NCBI GenBank assembly: GCA_903824785.1
Contig: CAIJYD010000061.1
Coordinates: 1-40,440, forward strand
Length of the DNA stretch: 40,440 nt
Reading direction: 5' to 3'
From: an uncultured Bacteroidota bacterium
Lineage (GTDB): Bacteria; Bacteroidota; Bacteroidia; Bacteroidales; VadinHA17
The number at the start of each line of letters is the position of its first letter. Within the stretch, counting starts at the first letter, position 1. A model generated the notes under the pieces. The model saw nothing but the letters and a program-made list of their open reading frames with translations, made no database searches and was not told the origin of the DNA. This document shows positions 15,517-23,837 of the stretch, piece after piece. A program made the position numbers and the translations under genes.

Positions 15517-16983
15517 TTATCTGATTTCAATGTTACCCATCGGATACCAGCCTTCAGGATTTTTCCCCTGTATTGCCAGGTTAACTTTAGGTTCTTGCGA
15601 TTGAGGGTCAACAATTCCGATTTGCATCTGATATACTCCGGCAGGCATATCGCGCGGAATAAAAACTGCATCATCATAAAGATTATCACCGGGGAACCAG
15701 GAATTAATATCAGCATCGGTTATGATGACTTCCGATCTTTTGTCATTTTTGAGCCTGACAGCCAGAAGGTATTTTTTATAAATGGGGGCAACACCTTTAT
15801 TATCCCACCACGATTTAAAGCTGACTTTTTCTCCTGCAGCAGCAAATTCGGGATATGTAAAACTACGAAGCACAAACCTGTAACCCATTTTTTTAAGCCA
15901 TCTGTCTATCAGCGGCCGCCACTCATCAGGAACACCCGAAGATTTTGCATTGAAAGATGAAATGTGCCATTTTAATGTTTCATCAATAATATAATTAACA
16001 TCGGCCATGGTATATCCCTGACAATACTGGCAGGAGCCTACTTCACCTTTCCAGCTCTTGATAGTGCCACAGACTTCAAGGCTTATTGGTGCTTTTTTCC
16101 AGGCATCCTTCATTCCAAAGTTGATAATTCCCTGAGGATAATAATCGTACATATGGGTCCAGCCCGGTTTACTTTTGTCCTGTGCCCAGAATCCAAGATC
16201 GCCGATACAGTCAACTCTCCAGCCCACATTTGCCTGCGAGAGGCCGAATTTATTTGTCACCTCATCCGTTAGAAGCATTATCAGCGGAGTCTTTTTAAAA
16301 TTATCAGTGTAGGCTTTTACAAGAGATTCCCTTGTTTTCGGCGTAAGGATCTCTGAGCCCCTGCCTTCTCCCCAGAACCCGACAATTGACAAGTCAACTG
16401 ATTCAAAATCAGGATGCCCGTCGTAACGCTTACCTAGTTCAGCTATCAGTTTCCCAAAATAAAGAGCGTACCGGGGATCTTCAGCATCAACCCTCCAGCC
16501 TTCTCCCTCAGTCATATATTCGTTTTTATCGCCAACCATTGTGCGGTACCATCCCGGCACATCAGTATCATCGTTTAATTTTTTTCCCGATCCATAAGGT
16601 GCAATTCGCAGGAGAAGTGTCTGTTTCCTTTCATGAGCAATCTTAAGCGCGTAATCAATCATAGCCCAATTATACTTGCCCATTTCCGGCTCCAGGAATC
16701 TCCAGTATACCCTGAAATAGGCAATTGATGACATTGGATGATCGCTGGTTACCAGGTTTCCGTCAAATTTCTGATAATCAATGGGCTTACCCTCAGTCCA
16801 GCCTACTCCTTCATTGGTTTTATCACCATTAAACCGTTGAAAGGTAGTGAACCCGATGCCCGGATTAGTAAGGACTTCATCAGTTTCACTAAATCGTACA
16901 ACAATAGGTTTCTGAGCTTGTAACTCAATACTAAGAAGGAAGACAACCATTAAGGCTATCAGGGAAACATGGGATTTTTTCAT
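15517..16983 (-). CDS. DUF4832 exported glycoside-hydrolase-like protein
   Basis: This 488-residue protein has a signal peptide (about 1-23, ELQAQ) and then TNPGIGFTTFQRF. A TIM-barrel region follows, with SSIAYFRVYWRFLEPEMGKYNW, LLLRIAPYGSG and SIVGFWGEGRG. Glu206 in WGEG sits where clan-A hydrolases carry the acid/base. The C-terminal portion (about 365-488), with GYRFVLRSFTYPE, WWDNKGVAPIYKKYLLAVRLK and PAGVYQMQIGIVDP, is the DUF4832 beta-sandwich. Members occur in polysaccharide-use loci but are mostly uncharacterised. It is the first gene of a likely two-gene unit with the DUF4091 protein. Substrate unknown. Confidence 0.75.
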   Translation of the reverse strand: MKKSHVSLIALMVVFLLSIELQAQKPIVVRFSETDEVLTNPGIGFTTFQRFNGDKTNEGVGWTEGKPIDYQKFDGNLVTSDHPMSSIAYFRVYWRFLEPEMGKYNWAMIDYALKIAHERKQTLLLRIAPYGSGKKLNDDTDVPGWYRTMVGDKNEYMTEGEGWRVDAEDPRYALYFGKLIAELGKRYDGHPDFESVDLSIVGFWGEGRGSEILTPKTRESLVKAYTDNFKKTPLIMLLTDEVTNKFGLSQANVGWRVDCIGDLGFWAQDKSKPGWTHMYDYYPQGIINFGMKDAWKKAPISLEVCGTIKSWKGEVGSCQYCQGYTMADVNYIIDETLKWHISSFNAKSSGVPDEWRPLIDRWLKKMGYRFVLRSFTYPEFAAAGEKVSFKSWWDNKGVAPIYKKYLLAVRLKNDKRSEVIITDADINSWFPGDNLYDDAVFIPRDMPAGVYQMQIGIVDPQSQEPKVNLAIQGKNPEGWYPMGNIEIR

Positions 16984-17268
16984 TTTCTTTATGTTTTTAT
17001 GGTATCTGATTCCGTTTCAGGGTATTCTATATAATCTGTTTAAAAATGCAGAACAGATGCAACACCCTCCCCTCCCTTGCATTTCTTATCATTCAATCTG
17101 AAAAGAGTGCAATCCGGTACTATAAAAATAACTATTATCCCGATATAACAGCTCTCATTTAAGAATTATTAAGATTCTTCCCCGGAAAGAGATAAAACAG
17201 ATCTTGATAAAGTGTTCCACCTCAATACGGAGAACCTTTTAATGGTGCCGGACCGGTATTTTTTCCGG

Positions 17269-18471
17269 TTACTTTTTCGCTGGCTTTTTCCTGATGAAGA
17301 TAAAATCTCCGCCTTCATCACCCACATTCTGAATGGTACCAAACTGAGGCACATTCTCGCTATTATTGATAACAGCCATCCTCATCTTTGAAAAAAGCTC
17401 TTCTGCTGAAAGATAATCGCTTGTGTTCTCTTTCAGGTTTTTACTCAGGTATTGGAAAAAAACACTCTTGTCAGGGACAACGGTTAGTGTTCCGCTTGTG
17501 ATTGCTTTGCGGCTGTTCAGCTGGTAAAGCATCTCAATCGCGTACGTTGTGCTGAAAGCTGATCGTGTTTTGAAGATTCCACCACTGAAGCAGGCATCTG
17601 CAATCAGGAGAGTATGTTTCGTCTTAATGGCACCGAGGTAATTTGTCAGATCGGTATTGGGTAACCAGTTTACCGGATTATTTCTGGAGGCGTCCTTCGG
17701 CAACCAGTATCCGACACCCATCCCGTCGTCCCACAAACCGTGACCCGCATAAAATATCAGCAGGTTATCGGAAGGTTTGATTACAGATCTGAGATTATGC
17801 AGGGTTCCTATAATCTCTGATTTGGTGGCATTCTTCAGAAGGATCACATTTTCAGGATCAAAATTATAACGACCTGTAAGAATGTTAAACATTTCAGTAG
17901 CATCTCTCAGTGGTTCTTCAAGTTCCGGAATATTTGGATCGTCATACTTCTCATTACCTATCAGCAAGGCATAGTTCCGTGCGGCATAGAAACTGTATTC
18001 AATTGTAATGGTTTTACTTATGGTATCATCTGCTAAAAAAACCTCGATTTTTATCTCATTTATTCCAAGCTTCAGTGAAAGTGGTTCATCAACCATAAAG
18101 GCACAATCACCATGAGGTACAATATTATTTGACATAAAACCATTAACAAAAGTTCCGTCACGCGAGATCATTATTTTCCTTATCGGAGAAGATGACCTGA
18201 TACAGGCCTGAATTGTAAACTTATTATCGGCTGTTATGAAATTCTCAGAAGATGGTGAAATAATACCGATCGAAGATTTATTCAAAGGATCGGGCTTTCC
18301 GGTTAACAGAGTCTTATCTGCAGCCGGAATTTCCGGTCTGGTAATATTTTTGGAATCGGTCCCTTTCTTTGAGATATTAAACTGTAAAACACCGGATTTA
18401 CTCTCTGAAACCTGGGCAACAGCTTGTGCTGCAATAGCTGCAAATGCTATTAGGAAACAAAATATCTTCAT
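17269..18471 (-). CDS. Secreted caspase-fold (peptidase C14) protein
   Basis: This 400-residue protein has a signal peptide (about 1-19, AVAQ). A beta-sandwich of Ig-like type follows (about 68-160; IGIISPSS, SRDGTFVNGF, LKLGINEIKIEVFLADD, TITIEY). The caspase domain (about 165-395) begins NYALLIGNEKYDDP, with catalytic His244 in FYAGHG and Cys294 in DACFSGG. Both are intact, so the protease may be active. Bacterial caspase homologues (metacaspase/orthocaspase type) usually cut after basic residues, but the specificity here is unknown. It follows, by 31 bases on the same strand, a barrel-like protein (18503-19369), so the two are probably co-expressed in the envelope. Confidence 0.85.
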   Translation of the reverse strand: MKIFCFLIAFAAIAAQAVAQVSESKSGVLQFNISKKGTDSKNITRPEIPAADKTLLTGKPDPLNKSSIGIISPSSENFITADNKFTIQACIRSSSPIRKIMISRDGTFVNGFMSNNIVPHGDCAFMVDEPLSLKLGINEIKIEVFLADDTISKTITIEYSFYAARNYALLIGNEKYDDPNIPELEEPLRDATEMFNILTGRYNFDPENVILLKNATKSEIIGTLHNLRSVIKPSDNLLIFYAGHGLWDDGMGVGYWLPKDASRNNPVNWLPNTDLTNYLGAIKTKHTLLIADACFSGGIFKTRSAFSTTYAIEMLYQLNSRKAITSGTLTVVPDKSVFFQYLSKNLKENTSDYLSAEELFSKMRMAVINNSENVPQFGTIQNVGDEGGDFIFIRKKPAKK

Positions 18472-18502
18472 AAGAACTCAATTTAACAAAATGCTAAAAA
18501 GA

Positions 18503-19369
18503 TCAGAATCTGTATCCAAAGCCTAAATCAATGGCAGATTTTACACTCCAGCACAGGTCAGAGCTCTCCTGCTCAATAGGGCCGGGGTCGAAATAAGAGA
18601 ACCCTGCAAAGGCAGATATATTCTTTACTCCGAAATACAATCCTGCTTCTGCTCCAAGGATATTGTGGTAAGAAAAAGTATAAATATTACTAAAATTTTT
18701 CTGATAGAAGATAAATTCGCCTACGGCCACACCAAGTGCGAAGTGCATCTGAAAATCGCCATTATTAAGAATCCGTTTTGTAAGGTCAACACTGAAAACG
18801 GGCAGTGAAGGAACATCGGAAAGGAGAGCATTAAGATCGGAATCAGATGATTTTACAGATTTACCTTTAACATATTTAACAGAAAAGCCCCAGTTTCCAA
18901 GATAAGCAATGGTACTTCCAAACTTCGGCCCCTTAAACTCACCACTAAGCAGAACATTCATTCTTTTCCTGTCCCAGCCGGTATTGTTGTTATTGGTTTT
19001 TACAACAGGAATCTCATTCTGATAAATAGCTGAGTTATCACTTATAAGTTCAGCTCTCACAATAAACTCAACTGATTTTATTTCATCAACATCCTTAAGA
19101 ACATCCCAGACAACAAGGTAATCGGACCTGCCTCCTGCGACATTATCACCTGCATCTCCTGAAAAACTTCTGATTTCAGTATTCAGCCCACCATTTAATG
19201 AGCAAAGGACTTTCACTCTGAAGAGCTGGGCAGAGCTGGAATTCAGTATCTTATATCTGATGTTTATCAGATCACCTGATTGTACAACAGTGATATTGTC
19301 AACTTTCTGGGATAGGGCAAATTGTACTGAACAAAAAAGAAGGCTTAGAATAATTGAAATTCTTTTCAT
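18503..19369 (-). CDS. Outer-membrane barrel-like protein preceding caspase gene
   Basis: This 288-residue protein has a signal peptide (about 1-20, FALSQ). An N-terminal beta-sandwich (about 22-120) includes GDLINIRYKILN, CSLNGG, SGDAGDNVAGG and DYLVVWDVLKD, an arrangement seen in envelope proteins of Bacteroidota. A C-terminal region of alternating hydrophobic/aromatic strands ends DLGFGYRF, with the terminal Phe expected of a beta-barrel substrate of BAM. I recognise no named family. It is the first gene of a probable two-gene unit with the caspase-fold protein, which suggests anchoring, export or control of the protease. Confidence 0.65.
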   Translation of the reverse strand: MKRISIILSLLFCSVQFALSQKVDNITVVQSGDLINIRYKILNSSSAQLFRVKVLCSLNGGLNTEIRSFSGDAGDNVAGGRSDYLVVWDVLKDVDEIKSVEFIVRAELISDNSAIYQNEIPVVKTNNNNTGWDRKRMNVLLSGEFKGPKFGSTIAYLGNWGFSVKYVKGKSVKSSDSDLNALLSDVPSLPVFSVDLTKRILNNGDFQMHFALGVAVGEFIFYQKNFSNIYTFSYHNILGAEAGLYFGVKNISAFAGFSYFDPGPIEQESSDLCWSVKSAIDLGFGYRF

Positions 19370-19483
19370 GGAAAAACTGTATTAAACCTCAGTTTGAAGT
19401 CTTCTGAAAAAATCTCTGAAACAATTCCATTATAAATATAATTAATATTTCAATCCATTATGACGACAACAGTTTTTTTCCTT

Positions 19484-19491
19484 TATTTTTG
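19484..19491 (+). promoter_or_regulatory. Possible -7 box upstream of the LhgO-like gene
   Basis: TATTTTTG matches TAnnTTTG, about 42 bases before the ATG at 19534. The -33 element is not evident. Confidence 0.3.
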
Positions 19492-19533
19492 ACTGGTTTA
19501 AACGTATGGAAAGCTTCCTTCAAAATTTAGAAA

Positions 19534-20661
19534 ATGGATTCCAATATTACTATTATCGGTGCAGGAGTTGTCGGACTGGCTATTGCAGAAAAGATCTCAG
19601 AGGGTAATCAAAATGTTTTCCTTATTGAAAAGCATCCCTCCTTCGGACAGGAGACAAGCAGCCGGAACAGTGAGGTGATTCATGCAGGGATTTACTATAC
19701 AAAAGATAGCCTCAAGGCCAGACTATGTGTTGAAGGGAAAAAGCTTCTGTACGAATATTGCAGAAAATTTGATATACCGCATAATAATTGCGGCAAACTG
19801 ATTGTTGCAACTACTGAAGAGGAGATAACCGTTATTGAAGGTATCAGGCAGACTGCAATAAAAAATGGCGTTGATGATCTGCAGGTTCTAGACCGTGACC
19901 AGATAGCTGAACTGGAACCACATATCTTCGCCTTAAAAGCTCTCTTTTCGCCATCAACAGGAATTATTGACTCACATTCACTTATGAAACGATTTGAAAC
20001 CAATTATATCAATAATGGAGGGCAGGTTGTTTACGGCAGTGAGGTGACAGCCATTAAAAAGATCAGTGACGGATATGAGATCACACTTCTTGATGCTGAT
20101 AATTCCAATTACAGTTTCACCACCGGCAAAGTCATTAATTCAGCCGGCTTAACTTCAGACAAAGTTTCTGAGATGGTTGGCATTCATGATGATGATCTGA
20201 AGATACTATTCTGCAAAGGGGAGTATTTCAGAATCAATCCACCCAAGAACAAGCTCATTCGCAGACTTGTATATCCTGTTCCTCATAAGAATATGGAGGG
20301 AATAGGTATTCACGTTACCATTGACATGGGAGGCGGAGTAAAACTGGGACCTGATGTAAAGTATCTTGAATCAAATACTTATGACTACAGACTAACAGCC
20401 TCCAAACAGGAGGCATTCTATAAATCGGCGAAGAAATTCCTTCCTTTTCTTGAGTTTGATGATATAGCTCCTGAAATGTCAGGCATCAGGCCAAAGATCC
20501 AGAAACCGGGAGAACCTCTGAAGGATTATTATATTATGGAAGAGTCAAAAAGAGGGTTTCCGGGATTTATTAATCTTATTGGGATGGAATCGCCTGCCCT
20601 GACCTCTTCAATCTCAATAGCACGTTATGTTGATAACATATTGAAGAGCAACTCAGTATAA
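19534..20661 (+). CDS. lhgO: L-2-hydroxyglutarate oxidase-like FAD oxidoreductase
   Basis: This 375-residue protein of the DAO/LhgO family starts with a dinucleotide-binding motif GAGVVG (9-14) and FLIEKHPSFGQETSSRNSEVIHAGIYY, the typical LhgO/YgaF block. Later LFSPSTGIIDSHSLM and INSAGL are conserved, and the C-terminal ESPALTSSISIARYV is also family-typical. LhgO oxidises L-2-hydroxyglutarate to 2-oxoglutarate and passes electrons to membrane quinone. The length is slightly below the E. coli enzyme (422). It is monocistronic and converges on uvrB (36-base gap). The family is certain; the substrate is less so. Confidence 0.85.
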   Translation: MDSNITIIGAGVVGLAIAEKISEGNQNVFLIEKHPSFGQETSSRNSEVIHAGIYYTKDSLKARLCVEGKKLLYEYCRKFDIPHNNCGKLIVATTEEEITVIEGIRQTAIKNGVDDLQVLDRDQIAELEPHIFALKALFSPSTGIIDSHSLMKRFETNYINNGGQVVYGSEVTAIKKISDGYEITLLDADNSNYSFTTGKVINSAGLTSDKVSEMVGIHDDDLKILFCKGEYFRINPPKNKLIRRLVYPVPHKNMEGIGIHVTIDMGGGVKLGPDVKYLESNTYDYRLTASKQEAFYKSAKKFLPFLEFDDIAPEMSGIRPKIQKPGEPLKDYYIMEESKRGFPGFINLIGMESPALTSSISIARYVDNILKSNSV

Positions 20662-20697
20662 AGATAGATTTTATGGAGTGAAGAAACTATAAAATTA

Positions 20698-22713
20698 TTA
20701 CGTTTTGGTTCTGAGCAGTTTCTGAAGGTCTGACATCTCATCCCTGAATCTGGCAGCTTCCACAAAATCAAGTTCAGCTGCGGCTTTTTCCATACTCTTC
20801 CTCGACTTTTCAACAGCTTTCTCAAGAGCTTCACTGTTCATATATTTAACAACAGGATCAGCAGCAATATCAGGTCGATCATTTTCAATATATGCTTTTG
20901 CAGCCTGTCCTTTTTTACTTAATCCACTAAGTGCGGAACCTGCTTTTCTGATTATCTGTGTAGGAGTAATGCCCATCTCCTCATTGTATTTCATCTGTTT
21001 TATTCTCCGTCTGTCGGTCTCATCGATTGTTTGCTGCATGCTTCTGGTGATTTTATCTGCATACATAACAACTTTGCCGTTAAGGTTTCGGGCTGCCCTT
21101 CCTGAGGTCTGGGTCAGGGACCGTGATGATCTGAGAAATCCCTCCTTGTCCGCGTCAAGGATAGCGACCAGAGAGACCTCCGGAAGATCAAGTCCTTCCC
21201 TGAGGAGATTAACACCTACAAGAACATCAATTACTCCGCTGCGCAGCTCCTCCATGATATCTATGCGGTCGAGGGTGTCAATATCGGAATGGATATAACT
21301 GCATTTAATATTATATCTAATCAGGTAGGATGAGAGCTCTTCAGCCATTCTTTTGGTAATAGTTGTAACCAGTGTCCTCTCTCCTGCCCTTGCCCTTGTA
21401 CGGATCTCAGCCATAAGGTCATCAATCTGGTTAAGGCTGGGACGCACTTCAATTGGAGGATCAAGAAGACCTGTCGGCCTGATTACCTGGTCAACAAATA
21501 CCCCTTCACTTTTTTCCAGCTCATAATCAGCAGGAGTGGCACTGACAAAAATTGTCTGACCGGTGAGTGATTCGAATTCCTCAATCCTCATAGGTCTGTT
21601 ATCGAGAGCAGAGGGGAGTCTGAATCCATATTCAACAAGAGTTTGTTTACGGGAATGATCACCGCCAAACATGGCTCTTATCTGCGGAACGCTGACATGG
21701 CTTTCATCAATTACAGTAATGAAATCTTTTGGGAAATAGTCGAGAAGGCAGAAAGGTCTTGTTCCAGGTTTTCTTCCGTCGAAATAGCGTGAATAATTTT
21801 CTATCCCGCTGCAGTAACCAAGTTCCTTTATCATTTCAAGATCGTACAACACTCTCTGTTCAATCCTCTTAGCCTCTTCTCTTTTGCCAATTTCATTGAA
21901 ATGGGTAACCTGGCGCATCATGTCATCCTGTATATCGCTGACAGCTATATTAATTCTCTCACGTGTTGTTACGAAGATATTGGCAGGATATATAATGTAT
22001 TCATTAAGCAGATCGATACGGTGACCATCAACCGGATCAAAAGTATTAAGCTCCTCGATCTGATCACCGAAGAACACCACCCTTACAGCTATGTCGGCGT
22101 AGGCAGGAAAGATATCCACTGTATCACCTCTTACACGGAATGTTCCGTGTTTAAATTCGAGCTCATTGCGTGAATAGAGGCTGTCAACAAGCTTTCTCAG
22201 AAAGAGATTCCTTCCGATGTTCTGTCCCTGTCGTACATGAATGGTATTTGAATGAAAATCCTCGGGATTACCAATACCATAGATGCATGAAACCGATGAG
22301 ACGACAATAACGTCATGTCTTCCGGAGAGCAGGGATGAAGTAGCACTAAGCCTCAGTTTTTCAATCTCTTCATTAATTGAAAGATCCTTTTCAATGTAAA
22401 TATCAGAAGCAGGCAGATAAGCTTCAGGCTGATAATAGTCGTAATAGGAGACGAAGTACTCTACCCTGTTTTCAGGGAAGAACTGTTTGAACTCTCCATA
22501 AAGCTGGGCAGCAAGAGTTTTATTATGGCTTAAAACCAGAACAGGCCTGTTCACTTTCTCAATTAAATTGGCAATGGTAAAAGTCTTACCTGAACCTGTC
22601 ACCCCAAGGAGAGTCTGGAAAGCGTCCCCCTTTTCAATCCCTTCAACAAGTTGCTTTATTGCCTGAGGCTGGTCGCCGGTAGGCTGAAAATCGGATATGA
22701 GTTTAAAATCCAT
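20698..22713 (-). CDS. uvrB: UvrB, excinuclease ABC subunit B
   Basis: At 671 residues this is a normal-length UvrB, the damage-verifying helicase of nucleotide excision repair. Walker A GVTGSGKT is at 37-44, and the damage-probing beta-hairpin YFVSYYDYYQPEAYLP at about 90-105. The DEAD-type VIDESHVS is near 335, the helicase region includes LREGLDLPEVSLVAILDADKEGF, and the C-terminal UVR motif (about 635-665) binds UvrC. A promoter with optimal spacing lies at 22770-22741. It reads away from rpoD across a terminator. Confidence 0.97.
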   Translation of the reverse strand: MDFKLISDFQPTGDQPQAIKQLVEGIEKGDAFQTLLGVTGSGKTFTIANLIEKVNRPVLVLSHNKTLAAQLYGEFKQFFPENRVEYFVSYYDYYQPEAYLPASDIYIEKDLSINEEIEKLRLSATSSLLSGRHDVIVVSSVSCIYGIGNPEDFHSNTIHVRQGQNIGRNLFLRKLVDSLYSRNELEFKHGTFRVRGDTVDIFPAYADIAVRVVFFGDQIEELNTFDPVDGHRIDLLNEYIIYPANIFVTTRERINIAVSDIQDDMMRQVTHFNEIGKREEAKRIEQRVLYDLEMIKELGYCSGIENYSRYFDGRKPGTRPFCLLDYFPKDFITVIDESHVSVPQIRAMFGGDHSRKQTLVEYGFRLPSALDNRPMRIEEFESLTGQTIFVSATPADYELEKSEGVFVDQVIRPTGLLDPPIEVRPSLNQIDDLMAEIRTRARAGERTLVTTITKRMAEELSSYLIRYNIKCSYIHSDIDTLDRIDIMEELRSGVIDVLVGVNLLREGLDLPEVSLVAILDADKEGFLRSSRSLTQTSGRAARNLNGKVVMYADKITRSMQQTIDETDRRRIKQMKYNEEMGITPTQIIRKAGSALSGLSKKGQAAKAYIENDRPDIAADPVVKYMNSEALEKAVEKSRKSMEKAAAELDFVEAARFRDEMSDLQKLLRTKT

Positions 22714-22740
22714 AGAAGAAATATCTTCGGAAATAAGTTA

Positions 22741-22770
22741 CAAACCTACTTAATTTGAGCCTTTCTTCAA
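22741..22770 (-). promoter_or_regulatory. Predicted uvrB promoter
   Basis: On the minus strand TTG (22770-22768) and TAGGTTTG (22748-22741) are 19 bases apart, matching the Bacteroidota primary-sigma consensus. The start would be near 22734, about 20 bases before the uvrB ATG. Confidence 0.7.
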
Positions 22771-22792
22771 AAAAGGTAAAGTATAAACGAGC

Positions 22793-22822
22793 AAAAAAAA
22801 AGCGCTCAATAAACGAGCGCTT
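22793..22822 (-). terminator. Rho-independent terminator of rpoD
   Basis: On the minus strand AGCGCTC (22821-22815), a 7-base loop and GAGCGCT (22807-22801) form a stem followed by a run of nine T (22801-22793). It lies about 23 bases past the rpoD stop. Confidence 0.9.
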
Positions 22823-22844
22823 CATATTCTGAGATTAATTTTTG

Positions 22845-23705
22845 TTAACCTAAATAGCCTTTTAATAATCTGCTTCGTGAAGCATGCCTCAACCTTCTGA
22901 TAGCTTTTTCCTTAATCTGACGAACCCTTTCACGGGTAAGGCCGAACTTTTCACCAATCTCCTCAAGCGTCATCTCCTGAATTCCTATTCCGAAGAAAAA
23001 CCTGATTATATCTCTCTCCCTTTCAGTAAGTGTGGCAAGCGCTCTGCTGATCTCTCTTGAAAGCGACTCATCCATAAGCAGTTTATCTGCAACCGGAGAA
23101 TCAGAGTTTGTAAGAACATCAAGCAGACTGTTATCTTCACCTTCAATAAACGGAGCATCTACAGAGATATGACGACCTGAAACTTTCAGAGTGTCGGTAA
23201 CCTTTTCCTTGGGCAGTTCAAGAACATCAGCCAGCTCTTCAGGTGAAGGAGTACGCTCATTCTCCTGCTCAAATTTTGAAAAAGCCTTATTGATTTTATT
23301 AAGCGAGCCCACCTGATTCAATGGTAACCTTACAATCCTTGACTGTTCAGCAAGAGCCTGAAGGATAGATTGTCTGATCCACCAAACAGCGTATGAAATA
23401 AACTTAAATCCACGAGTCTCATCAAATTTTTCTGCAGCCTTAATAAGGCCCAGGTTACCTTCATTGATAAGATCGGGAAGGCTTAGTCCCTGATTCTGAT
23501 ACTGTTTTGCAACAGAAACAACAAAACGTAAATTTGCTTTGGTGAGTTTCTCAAGAGCAGCTCTGTCGCCTTTCTTGATCCTTTGAGCCAATTCAACTTC
23601 TTCTTCTACTGATATCAACTCCTCCTTACCAATCTCCTGTAAATATTTGTCGAGTGAAGCACTCTCACGGTTGGTTATGGATTTGGTAATCTTTAGTTGT
23701 CTCAT
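22845..23705 (-). CDS. rpoD: Primary sigma factor RpoD/SigA
   Basis: This 286-residue sigma-70 factor starts [12 protein letters not shown], as primary sigma factors of Bacteroidota do, and lacks region 1.1. Region 2 (about 74-131) has [16 protein letters not shown] and [18 protein letters not shown], with [10 protein letters not shown]. Region 3 follows. Region 4.2 has [21 protein letters not shown], which binds the -33 element. It directs transcription of housekeeping genes from promoters of the TTG-N19-TAnnTTTG type, which its own upstream region also shows. It is monocistronic between a promoter at 23757-23728 and a terminator at 22822-22793. Confidence 0.97.
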   Translation of the reverse strand: MRQLKITKSITNRESASLDKYLQEIGKEELISVEEEVELAQRIKKGDRAALEKLTKANLRFVVSVAKQYQNQGLSLPDLINEGNLGLIKAAEKFDETRGFKFISYAVWWIRQSILQALAEQSRIVRLPLNQVGSLNKINKAFSKFEQENERTPSPEELADVLELPKEKVTDTLKVSGRHISVDAPFIEGEDNSLLDVLTNSDSPVADKLLMDESLSREISRALATLTERERDIIRFFFGIGIQEMTLEEIGEKFGLTRERVRQIKEKAIRRLRHASRSRLLKGYLG

Positions 23706-23727
23706 TATGTCTTTTCAAAATTTCCCG

Positions 23728-23757
23728 CAAAGATATTGCTTTATTATGTAATAACAA
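23728..23757 (-). promoter_or_regulatory. Predicted rpoD promoter
   Basis: On the minus strand TTG (23757-23755) and TATCTTTG (23735-23728) are separated by 19 bases, an exact Bacteroidota consensus. Transcription would start about 15 bases before the rpoD ATG. Confidence 0.75.
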
Positions 23758-23780
23758 AAATTATCAGCTATTGTTGTGTA

Positions 23781-23807
23781 AGGCAGGCTAATTAAAACAA
23801 CCTGCCT
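23781..23807 (-). terminator. Stem-loop between the DegP-like gene and rpoD
   Basis: AGGCAGG (23781-23787) and CCTGCCT (23801-23807) pair with a 13-base loop, 31 bases past the DegP-like stop. There is no T-tract, so it may be an RNA-stabilising hairpin or a weak terminator. Confidence 0.4.
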
Positions 23808-23837
23808 GATTAACAATAACTTATATAAAATACTTAA

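Noticed and set aside
17269-18471. Caspase as an anti-phage effector
   Set aside because: It has an export signal and an Ig-like domain and lacks sensor or NTPase partners, so a cytosolic abortive-infection role is not supported.
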